NCBI GenBank assembly: GCA_945873015.1
Contig: CAMCBY010000307.1
Location: forward strand, 1 to 5,355
Direction: 5' to 3'
Length of the DNA: 5,355 nucleotides
Origin: Klebsiella pneumoniae
Lineage (GTDB): Bacteria > Pseudomonadota > Gammaproteobacteria > Ga0077536
Positions 1 through 4,959 of the stretch are shown in pieces. The notes below the pieces were generated by a model. It worked only from the letters and a program-made list of their open reading frames with translations. It ran no database searches and was not told where the DNA came from. The stretch's first letter is position 1, and every line of letters begins with the position of its first letter. The position numbers and the translations under genes were made by a program.

Positions 1-59
1 TCCACCACAAAGCTGGCGTGACGAATATAGTCGTCGGGGTTCCAGGTCTGGTTACTCAT
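1..59 (-). CDS. Probable class I SAM-dependent methyltransferase, N-terminal fragment
   Basis: Only the first 19 codons lie in the window; the gene continues past the left edge. The visible peptide is MSNQTWNPDDYIRHASFVV. The pattern W-[ND]-P-x-x-Y-x-x-H-A-x-F-V is the usual opening of a group of class I methyltransferases, where it comes just before the SAM-binding glycine-rich loop. That loop is outside the window, so neither activity nor substrate can be judged. The ATG begins 28 nt after the msrA stop codon on the same strand, which suggests an operon position downstream of msrA. The upstream stretch is A-rich with only a poor Shine-Dalgarno (AAAGAAC or AAAAAG). The family assignment rests on one short motif and is moderate. 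Confidence 0.66.
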   Translation of the reverse strand, partial: MSNQTWNPDDYIRHASFVV

Positions 60-87
60 CTTTTTGTTCTTTACAAAAGATGCGCGC

Positions 88-723
88 TCAGTCCGAGCAG
101 CGCACCCCGGTACCACCCAGTCCGCAATAACCATCCGGATTTTTGGCCAGATACTGCTGGTGATATTCCTCGGCGTAATAGAAATCCGGTGCGGTGACCA
201 CTTCGGTGGTGATGGCGCCGAAACCCCCCGCCGCCAACGCAGGCTGGAAACGATCGAGCGAGGCTTGCGCGTGCTGGCGCTGAGTGTCGCTGGTGCAATA
301 GATCCCGGAGCGATATTGCGTGCCGACATCGTTGCCCTGGCGCATGCCCTGGGTCGGATTGTGGGCTTCCCAGAACGCCTTCAGCAATGTGCCGTAATCG
401 ACCTTGGCCGTATCGAACACCACCATCACCACTTCATTGTGGCCGGTCATGCCGCTGCATACTTCCTGGTAAGTGGGATTGGGAGTCAGGCCGCCGGCAT
501 AACCCGCCGCGGTCGAATACACGCCCGGCATCTGCCAGAAGCGTTTCTCTGCGCCCCAGAAACAGCCAAGACCGAAATAGGCGACTTCGCAGCCGGCCGG
601 AAACGGTGCAACCAGCGAGGTGCCGAGGACAAAATGGCGGGCCGGTACCGGCATCGAGATCTGACGACCGGGCAAAGCCTCGTGCGGCTCCGGCATGCTC
701 ACGGCTTTAGGTCTTCCAAACAT
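88..723 (-). CDS. msrA: Peptide methionine sulfoxide reductase MsrA
   Basis: Reduces the S-epimer of methionine sulfoxide, free or in proteins, back to methionine, with electrons normally supplied by thioredoxin. It is cytosolic, as no signal peptide is visible. Numbered from the preferred start (211 aa), the active-site motif GCFWGAE places the nucleophilic Cys at 54 and Glu at 59. The conserved blocks GVYSTAAGYAGG, NPTYQEVCSG, TGHNEVV and QGNDVGTQYRS follow. The C-terminal GYCGLGG...RC supplies resolving cysteines 200 and 209, the E. coli-type three-cysteine arrangement. The N-terminal extension with ALPGR also matches the long E. coli form, so the gene is full length. There are two in-frame ATGs, at 727-729 and 721-723. 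The second is preferred because the strong Shine-Dalgarno lies 8 nt from it but only 2 nt from the first. The gene follows the tlpA-like gene by about 60 nt and may share its transcript. No msrB is seen nearby. Confidence 0.96.
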   Translation of the reverse strand: MFGRPKAVSMPEPHEALPGRQISMPVPARHFVLGTSLVAPFPAGCEVAYFGLGCFWGAEKRFWQMPGVYSTAAGYAGGLTPNPTYQEVCSGMTGHNEVVMVVFDTAKVDYGTLLKAFWEAHNPTQGMRQGNDVGTQYRSGIYCTSDTQRQHAQASLDRFQPALAAGGFGAITTEVVTAPDFYYAEEYHQQYLAKNPDGYCGLGGTGVRCSD

Positions 724-731
724 GGTCATTA

Positions 732-739
732 CTCCCCTT
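732..739 (-). promoter_or_regulatory. Ribosome binding site that decides the msrA start
   Basis: Read on the minus strand this is AAGGGGAG, a strong Shine-Dalgarno. It ends 2 nt before the outer ATG (727-729) and 8 nt before the inner ATG (721-723). Spacings of about 5-9 nt are typical, so the inner ATG is the likely start. Using the outer one would add only Met-Thr. Confidence 0.7.
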
Positions 740-757
740 GATTACTGACTGATATGC

Positions 758-782
758 GGGCAGCGATGTCGCGTTACTGCCC
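758..782 (-). other. Hairpin just after the tlpA-like gene stop codon
   Basis: GGGCAG (758-763) pairs perfectly with CTGCCC (777-782) around a 13-nt loop. A smaller alternative stem GCGA/TCGC lies within the same stretch. On the minus strand the hairpin starts 1 nt after the TGA of the tlpA-like gene. No T-run follows it in that direction, so it does not look like a rho-independent terminator. It could act as an RNA stability or processing element between the two genes, or it could be chance. Confidence 0.3.
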
Positions 783-783
783 T

Positions 784-1314
784 TCATCTGACCCTGACGT
801 CAAGATTCTGATTGAGTGCCGCATTCAGATAAAGCCGCAGTGAGGCGGCGATGTCTGCCGGCGCAGCGCCCTCGAGATTGAGGTCCGCGATTCGCAATTG
901 TGAGTCCACCACGACCACCGCCGGCGTGCCGTCCACGCCGTAGTCCTCGGCGACCAGATCAGCGGCGAGGAACAGCGGCAGATGGTAGCCGTGCCGGCTG
1001 AAATAGGCGACCGCATCGCCGTCTTCCCAGATATTCATTGCGTAGAAGTGCACCCCGCGTGGGGCGAACTCCTGGTACAGCGCTTCCATGCTCGGCAAGG
1101 CTGCGCCGCAATGGGGGCACCAGCTCGCCCAGAAAAACAGTACAGCCGGTGCGCCGCGCGCGTCGCGGTGGAACTCGACTGTTTGCCCGCTGCTTGAGGT
1201 TAAGGACCAGTCCGACGCACGGGTCTCATCAGCCTGTGCCGTACTCGACATCGCGAGCGCGCACACCAGCAGCAGGCCGGACACGAGGGATGATAGTCGC
1301 GAAAATCTCACCAT
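784..1314 (-). CDS. Secreted TlpA/ResA-like thioredoxin-family protein with CPHC active site
   Basis: Predicted periplasmic thiol-disulfide protein of 176 aa. Residues 1-28 are a Sec signal peptide: Arg at 3 and 6, a hydrophobic core LVSGLLLVCALAM, and cleavage expected after AQA (28) before Asp 29. The residue before Cys 18 is Val, so this is not a lipobox. The mature part has a TlpA/AhpC-type thioredoxin fold: FFWASWCPHC gives catalytic Cys 66 and Cys 69, the YAMNIWED strand follows, and the cis-Pro motif is GTP (Pro 131). The CPHC dipeptide is that of DsbA rather than the CxPC usual in TlpA, ResA and CcmG. No membrane anchor follows, so the mature protein should be soluble. An in-frame reading extends upstream to 1608, but that part overlaps the divergent DUF2237 gene and does not resemble this family. 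The start at 1312-1314 is chosen because it places the signal peptide correctly; an ATG at 1324-1326 is the alternative. The Shine-Dalgarno (AGG) is weak. The client or partner is unknown; cytochrome c maturation or general disulfide handling are possible. Confidence 0.9.
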   Translation of the reverse strand: MVRFSRLSSLVSGLLLVCALAMSSTAQADETRASDWSLTSSSGQTVEFHRDARGAPAVLFFWASWCPHCGAALPSMEALYQEFAPRGVHFYAMNIWEDGDAVAYFSRHGYHLPLFLAADLVAEDYGVDGTPAVVVVDSQLRIADLNLEGAAPADIAASLRLYLNAALNQNLDVRVR

Positions 1315-1348
1315 AGACCTGCACATCGCGCTGCACGGCGGGGCGTGA

Positions 1349-1363
1349 CAATCGACACGATTG
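1349..1363. promoter_or_regulatory. Perfect 6-3-6 inverted repeat in the divergent control region
   Basis: CAATCG (1349-1354), spacer ACA, CGATTG (1358-1363). It lies between the divergent tlpA-like gene (start 1314) and the DUF2237 gene (start 1492), 34 bp from the former. The symmetry and position suit a dimeric regulator site that could serve either gene. It could also form a short hairpin in a leader RNA. No regulator gene is present to link it to. Confidence 0.35.
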
Positions 1364-1367
1364 CGGC

Positions 1368-1397
1368 TTGCCCGCCACGGGAATGCGAGTCTAACAT
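1368..1397 (+). promoter_or_regulatory. Possible sigma70 promoter for the DUF2237-GFA pair
   Basis: A TTGCCC -35-like hexamer (1368-1373) and a TAACAT -10-like hexamer (1392-1397) are separated by 18 bp, each matching consensus at 4 of 6 positions. Transcription would start near 1404, giving a leader of about 88 nt before the ATG at 1492. The match is modest and other positions are possible. Confidence 0.3.
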
Positions 1398-1401
1398 TGA
1401 T

Positions 1402-1419
1402 GGAACGCAGGGAACGCAG
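1402..1419 (+). repeat. Tandem direct repeat of a 9-mer
   Basis: GGAACGCAG occurs twice with no gap (1402-1410 and 1411-1419), in the leader region between the divergent genes and just downstream of the possible -10. It may be a protein binding site or a simple slippage duplication. Only two copies are present. Confidence 0.5.
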
Positions 1420-1478
1420 CTCGCCGGAGATCTGCCCCGGCAATGTTCCCGCCATCCCGTGCGTCACCCCACCTCCAT

Positions 1479-1485
1479 AAGAAGG
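1479..1485 (+). promoter_or_regulatory. Ribosome binding site setting the DUF2237 start
   Basis: AAGAAGG lies 6 nt before the ATG at 1492-1494. This spacing supports that ATG over the in-frame ATG at 1345, whose extra 49 residues do not look like the family. Confidence 0.7.
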
Positions 1486-1491
1486 CTTCCG

Positions 1492-1863
1492 ATGACTGTC
1501 AGTCGCAACGTGCTCGGCACGCCCCTTGAAACCTGCTCGCAGGATCCTCTGACGGGATATTTCCGCGACGGCTGCTGCAATACCTGCGCGGAGGATGTCG
1601 GTGAACACACCATCTGCGTCGAGATGAGTGAGGAATTTTTGCTGTTCTCGCGCGCACGGGGCAACGATTTGCTCGCACCGCGCCTCGAAATGGGCTTCCC
1701 GGGCTTACTGCCCGGCGACCGCTGGTGTGTGTGTCTGCCGCGCTGGCTGGAGGCCTTTGAACAAGGCATCGTGGCGCGCGTGCATTTGCGCGCAACCCAC
1801 GAGTCGGTTGCCGAGACAGTACCGATGGCAGTGCTGGAGCAAGTTGCCTATCACGATGGCTGA
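1492..1863 (+). CDS. DUF2237 family cysteine-rich protein
   Basis: A 123-aa protein of the DUF2237 family, whose function is unknown. Family hallmarks are clear: NVLGTPLETCSQDPLTGYFRDGCCNT at 6-31, the EDVGEHT block at 34-40, the FSRARGNDL block at 52-60, and GFPGLLPGDRWCVC at 68-81, ending with an ATHE motif near 101-104. It carries seven cysteines (15, 28, 29, 32, 42, 79, 81) plus His 40 and His 103. This set could bind a metal or do redox chemistry, but that is inference. No signal peptide or membrane segment is seen, so it is likely cytosolic. The start has a good Shine-Dalgarno and gives the usual family length. The end overlaps the next gene by 8 bp (ATGGCTGA), so the two are very likely translationally coupled and functionally linked. 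It is divergent from the tlpA-like gene. Confidence 0.92.
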   Translation: MTVSRNVLGTPLETCSQDPLTGYFRDGCCNTCAEDVGEHTICVEMSEEFLLFSRARGNDLLAPRLEMGFPGLLPGDRWCVCLPRWLEAFEQGIVARVHLRATHESVAETVPMAVLEQVAYHDG

Positions 1864-2275
1864 TGCCCCCGAGCCAAGCGCGCCAGCGCTGCACGAACAC
1901 TACGGCGCCTGTCATTGCGGGGCGGTGCGCTTTCGCGTGATGGCGCCATCGGAAGTGGTGGTTGAAGACTGCAATTGTTCAATATGTCGCAACAGTGCCT
2001 ACCTGCACCTGCTGGTGCCTGCCGCGCATTTCACCCTGCTCGCAGGCGCGGATATGCTGAACAGCTACGCCTTCAATACCGGCATCGCGCGTCACACCTT
2101 CTGTCGTCAGTGTGGGGTGAAGGGTTTTTATGTGCCGCGTTCAAATCCCGATGGATACAGCGTCAATCTGCGCTGTCTCGATACCCGCACGCTGGCAGCG
2201 GTCCGCATCAACGCTTTTGATGGACAACACTGGGAACAGCACGCCACCGAACTCGAGGCACGCACTGCGCCTTGA
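1856..2275 (+). CDS. GFA family (CENP-V/GFA domain) zinc-binding protein
   Basis: A 139-aa protein with the fold of glutathione-dependent formaldehyde-activating enzyme (Gfa). The zinc ligands expected for the family are all visible: GACHCGAVRF (Cys 19, 21), CNCSICR (Cys 39, 41, 44) and FCRQCGVKGFY (Cys 83, 86). In the founding member this fold was reported to help formaldehyde add to glutathione. Most relatives have no proven substrate, so formaldehyde should not be assumed here. It spans the whole domain and has no signal peptide. The start ATG at 1856 lies within the last codons of the DUF2237 gene. The nearest GGAG is about 16 nt upstream, too far to serve well, so translation probably depends on ribosomes arriving from DUF2237. 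No S-hydroxymethylglutathione dehydrogenase or hydrolase gene is nearby to support a formaldehyde pathway. Confidence 0.9.
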   Translation: MADAPEPSAPALHEHYGACHCGAVRFRVMAPSEVVVEDCNCSICRNSAYLHLLVPAAHFTLLAGADMLNSYAFNTGIARHTFCRQCGVKGFYVPRSNPDGYSVNLRCLDTRTLAAVRINAFDGQHWEQHATELEARTAP

Positions 2276-2455
2276 AATCCACGCCTGCGCGCACCAGCGC
2301 TGTGCCACGCGGTCACAGACAGTGCGCATGAGCGCAAGCCCAGCGTCCTAAGCGATTGATAATTCGCGACTCGCGTGTTGGCATACATGCTGCAACAGAC
2401 AAAACAGGCCGCGGCTTTGCCCAAGAGTCTCGTGCCACTCCTCTCTAAGTGCGAC
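2276..2455 (+). other. Non-coding stretch: long 3' UTR or possible small RNA
   Basis: About 180 bp between the GFA gene stop and the terminator holds no plausible gene. The readings open across it in either direction are arginine/serine-rich shadows that overlap neighbouring genes. TTGATA at 2356-2361 resembles a -35, but only a poor -10 (CATACA or TACATG, spacing about 20) follows. A pyrimidine-rich patch, CACTCCTCTCTAAG, lies near 2436-2449. If transcription began near 2390-2395 the product would be an RNA of about 100 nt ending at the terminator. A 3' UTR of the DUF2237-GFA transcript is the simpler reading. Confidence 0.3.
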
Positions 2456-2459
2456 TTTT

Positions 2460-2492
2460 TTGGGGGGCGCAGTGATGCGCCCCCCAATTTTT
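2460..2492 (+). terminator. Strong rho-independent terminator
   Basis: GGGGGGCGC (2462-2470) pairs perfectly with GCGCCCCCC (2477-2485) around the 6-nt loop AGTGAT. Flanking TT and AA extend the stem to 11 bp. TTTTT (2488-2492) follows on the plus strand. On the minus strand no T-run follows, so it works in the plus direction only. It ends transcripts coming from the DUF2237-GFA pair, or a small RNA, and insulates lolC. Confidence 0.87.
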
Positions 2493-2511
2493 CAGCATCC
2501 CTCTCCGCGCA

Positions 2512-2520
2512 TGACATAAT
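2512..2520 (+). promoter_or_regulatory. Extended -10 promoter for the LolC/E gene
   Basis: TGACATAAT combines the TGn extension with a -10 hexamer CATAAT that matches TATAAT at 5 of 6. The -35 is poor (TTCAGC at 2491-2496), which fits an extended -10 type. It lies directly after the terminator; transcription would start near 2527, leaving a leader of about 26 nt before the GTG at 2553. Confidence 0.5.
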
Positions 2521-2552
2521 CGCGACAGTTTTGCGCAACCAGCGGGCCCTGC

Positions 2553-3800
2553 GTGTTCCAACCATTTCCCTTGTTCATTGCCCTGCGCTACGTCACGACC
2601 AAACGCAGCAACCGTTTCGCATCCTTCGTTACGTTTGTTTCCATCGCCGGCATCGCACTCGGCGTTGCAGCCTTGATTATCGTGTTATCGGTGATGAACG
2701 GTTTTGAGCGCGAGGTTGTACGCCATGTGCTCGGCATGTCGTCCCATGCGGTGCTGCTGAACGATAGTGGCCTGATTGCCGACTGGCCCGCACTCGAACA
2801 ACGCGTCATGGCCGACCCGCGCGTGGTCGCCTTGTCACCTTACGTGCGCGCGAGCGGGATGCTGACCCGCAAGGGCAAGGTCACCGGCACCATCATTGAG
2901 GGCATAGACCCGGCCCGCGAAGTCAAAGTCACGGACTTGGCGAACTACCTTCCGCCCGGGCTGCTCGAGCGGCTCGATGCGGTGCGTGGCGAAGTGCTGC
3001 TCGGTGACAGCCTGAGCAAGAAGCTCGCCGCCGCAGCCGGCGATCAGATAACCCTGGTCGTACCGCAATGGGACGAACAGGGTCGGGCGCTCGCGCCCCG
3101 TTATGAGCGGCTGCGCGTGGCGGGCACGTTTCATACTGGCATGCAGCAGTATGACGCGCGCCTGGTGGTGACCCATATCGACCATGCGCGTCGCTTGTTT
3201 CATGTCGGCGACGCGATTTCAGGCGTACGTACGCGCTTGCGCGACCCGGCCTTGGCGCCGCAGGCGGCAGCGGAGATCGCGAGTCAATTGGGGCCGACCT
3301 TTCGGGCTGTGGACTGGACTCAGTACGAACGCAATTTCTTTCTCGCATTGAAATCCCAGAAACACATCATGTTTGTGATCCTGGTGCTGATCATTGCGGT
3401 AGCGGCCTTCAATATCGCGGCCAACATGATCATGATAGTGACGGAGAAGACGCGCGACATCGCCATTCTGCGCACGGTCGGCACAACCCGCGGTCAGATT
3501 GTTACGTTATTCCTCGGCCAGGGTTTGATGCTTGGTACCGTCGGTGCCCTGCTCGGCCTTGCCCTCGGTGCGTGGGGCGCCTCAGAAAGTCAGCACGCGT
3601 TGAAATTTCTCGAGTCTCTGCTCGGGGTTGATCTGCTGAATTCCGATATCTATTTCCTCGACTACCTGCCGGCTGAACTGCGCGCCAGCGACTTGCTCGG
3701 CGTGGTCGGTGCGAGTCTGTTTTTGTCGCTGCTTGCGACCGTCTACCCGGCGCTGCGCGCCGCCGCCATCGCGCCGGCGCGCGCCGTACATTTCGAGTAG
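2553..3800 (+). CDS. lolC: Lipoprotein-releasing ABC transporter permease, LolC/LolE family
   Basis: Inner-membrane permease of 415 aa that, with a LolD ATPase, extracts lipoproteins from the inner membrane and passes them to LolA. The N-terminus (FIALRYVTTKRSNRF) and the first membrane segment, about 23-48, ending in VMNGFERE, are family signatures. A large periplasmic domain (about 50-270) includes PQWDEQGRALAPRYERLRV (171-189), which occupies the place of the LolA-binding hook of LolC. Three more membrane segments lie near 272-296, 315-340 and 380-405. The block EKTRDIAILRTVGTTRGQI (298-316) is the cytoplasmic coupling region that contacts LolD. The GTG start is chosen because it gives the conserved start of the family; the Shine-Dalgarno is weak. 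SDIYFLDYLPAEL near the C-terminus looks more like LolE, so this may be a combined LolC/E type. Oddly, no lolD follows: the next gene is convergent. Confidence 0.92.
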   Translation: MFQPFPLFIALRYVTTKRSNRFASFVTFVSIAGIALGVAALIIVLSVMNGFEREVVRHVLGMSSHAVLLNDSGLIADWPALEQRVMADPRVVALSPYVRASGMLTRKGKVTGTIIEGIDPAREVKVTDLANYLPPGLLERLDAVRGEVLLGDSLSKKLAAAAGDQITLVVPQWDEQGRALAPRYERLRVAGTFHTGMQQYDARLVVTHIDHARRLFHVGDAISGVRTRLRDPALAPQAAAEIASQLGPTFRAVDWTQYERNFFLALKSQKHIMFVILVLIIAVAAFNIAANMIMIVTEKTRDIAILRTVGTTRGQIVTLFLGQGLMLGTVGALLGLALGAWGASESQHALKFLESLLGVDLLNSDIYFLDYLPAELRASDLLGVVGASLFLSLLATVYPALRAAAIAPARAVHFE

Positions 3801-3804
3801 CACA

Positions 3805-4821
3805 CTAAAACAACCAGCGTTCGAAAAAGCGTGCGCCCCACTGCGCACGGCGCGCCAATGCAAACTCGGTCAACTGCGCTGCGAGTTCTGCCGAGGACTG
3901 CCTCAAGCGCTCGTAATTCGAATCCAAGGCAGCGCTCATGCGGGTCTCGTCATCCGGGCCGGTGGCCACCAGCGTCGCGCGCACTGCGCTATCGGCCAAC
4001 GCCGCAAAACACGCCTCGTAGGCAAGCAGCAGAGCCCGGTAGGCTGCACTGTCGTAGCGGGTCATGATGACGTGCAGGCGCTCGAGCGGAGTCAACGGCA
4101 GGCGTTCAAGCAGCCACTCTCGTTTGTTGTCGTTGCCATCACTCTCGCCGAGCAGAAACATCATCGCGGCAAACGTCAGCAGCCGGCTGCTGCGAAACTT
4201 GGCCTGTCGTAACTGCCAACTGTCGTCGGCGCTGCGCTCGAACTTGAATTGCTGCCAGGCGGCATACGAATGCAGATAACGCATGACGTCGTTGCTGAGA
4301 TAGGTCCAGCCACGCGATGGCTTCTGTGCGATAAAATCGCTGGCGTACCAATCGATGACGGCTCGCTGCAAACCCTGGCAGCGTTGCTGAGCGAACACCG
4401 GCCGCGCGTCGAGCAACAGTTGAATGCGCTTGCCGAATACGGCCGGCGCTTCGTCCAGACTGCCGAGGGCACGTGGGTCCAGTAACTGTCGTCGCGCGAT
4501 ACCGTCTCGATAGATGCCGTTCGCCTTGGGCGCTTTGAAGGCGGTTTGCGCGAATATCTCATGCACCAGCAAAACCTGCTGTTCGCCGCTCGCGAGCGCT
4601 GCGTCGTCGCGCAGCACGATGATGCAATCGATATCCGAATCAGCGCTTGCTTCGAAGCGTCCAAGTGAACCACCGACAGCGACCGTCTCCACCGCCCCGA
4701 GTTGCGCCGCCTGCGCTTCGAGCAAGCGTTCGAGCAGTGCTATCTGTGTGCTGGAGTAAAGATAAGCGGCCACCAGCGCAGGGCAGGAAGCAGCGCGTAG
4801 AAAGGCGGGAGCGCTGCTCAT
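3805..4821 (-). CDS. Pol-beta superfamily nucleotidyltransferase with all-helical C-terminus, uncharacterised
   Basis: A 338-aa protein whose N-terminal part has the nucleotidyltransferase signature: GGSLGR (50-55) followed by SADSDIDCIIVL (59-70). Asp 63 and Asp 65 are the expected metal ligands. This fold moves a nucleotidyl group from an NTP to a protein, RNA or small molecule. The third catalytic acid is not obvious by eye. Residues about 97-143 include ANGIYRDGI and FGKRIQLLLDARPVF, and the rest is helical, with WTYLSNDVMRYLHSY (172-186) and QAKFRSSRLLTFAAMMFLLGE (206-226). This recalls the helical partner regions of GlnD- and DUF294-like enzymes, but the substrate is unknown. There is no signal peptide. 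The start ATG has a weak Shine-Dalgarno; no better start is seen. Its stop is 4 bp from the lolC stop on the other strand with no terminator between, so the two 3' ends probably overlap. It is divergent from the SDR gene. An adjacent partner typical of a toxin-antitoxin pair is absent. Confidence 0.85.
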   Translation of the reverse strand: MSSAPAFLRAASCPALVAAYLYSSTQIALLERLLEAQAAQLGAVETVAVGGSLGRFEASADSDIDCIIVLRDDAALASGEQQVLLVHEIFAQTAFKAPKANGIYRDGIARRQLLDPRALGSLDEAPAVFGKRIQLLLDARPVFAQQRCQGLQRAVIDWYASDFIAQKPSRGWTYLSNDVMRYLHSYAAWQQFKFERSADDSWQLRQAKFRSSRLLTFAAMMFLLGESDGNDNKREWLLERLPLTPLERLHVIMTRYDSAAYRALLLAYEACFAALADSAVRATLVATGPDDETRMSAALDSNYERLRQSSAELAAQLTEFALARRAQWGARFFERWLF

Positions 4822-4897
4822 CGCTCACGCCGCGCGCATCGGCAATGGCCCGGCAGACACACAATTCTCGGCCGACATATCAAGCATTCGTGCATTA

Positions 4898-4925
4898 TTG
4901 CGACGCATCATAAACCCCATATAAT
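4898..4925 (+). promoter_or_regulatory. Sigma70-type promoter for the SDR gene
   Basis: TTGCGA (-35, 4898-4903) and a perfect TATAAT (-10, 4920-4925) are 16 bp apart. Transcription would begin near 4932, giving a leader of about 28 nt. The rest of the 138-bp divergent region shows no equally good promoter for the nucleotidyltransferase gene on the minus strand. Confidence 0.68.
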
Positions 4926-4959
4926 GCCAGCCTGTTCGAATCGCGGAAACGATTAATCA

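Noticed and set aside
59..80. AT-rich imperfect hairpin between msrA and the methyltransferase start
   Set aside because: Weak A/T arms with a bulge that run into the start codon; no T-run in the right place for a terminator and no sign of a known switch.
64..741. Long open reading frame on the plus strand opposite msrA
   Set aside because: It is the antisense shadow of a clear msrA and its protein has no recognisable motif.
1345..1491. N-terminal extension of the DUF2237 protein
   Set aside because: The extra residues do not match the family, and a good Shine-Dalgarno sits before the ATG at 1492.
1315..1608. N-terminal extension of the tlpA-like protein by 98 residues
   Set aside because: It would overlap the DUF2237 gene on the other strand and would bury an evident signal peptide inside the protein.
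2352..2367. Imperfect palindrome with GCGA and TCGC arms
   Set aside because: Only the outer four bases and a few inner ones match, which is expected by chance in such DNA.
2128..2565. Minus-strand reading of 145 codons across the GFA gene end and the non-coding stretch
   Set aside because: It is arginine- and serine-rich, overlaps a clear gene, runs through the terminator stem and shows no domain.
3805..4821. Nucleotidyltransferase half of a toxin-antitoxin or defence pair
   Set aside because: No adjacent HEPN or other partner gene is present, the flanking genes are housekeeping types, and the protein is larger than minimal MntA-type antitoxins.
4822..4959. Minus-strand promoter for the nucleotidyltransferase gene
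   Set aside because: AATAAT and GATAT-like boxes exist on that strand, but none has a matching -35 at proper spacing.
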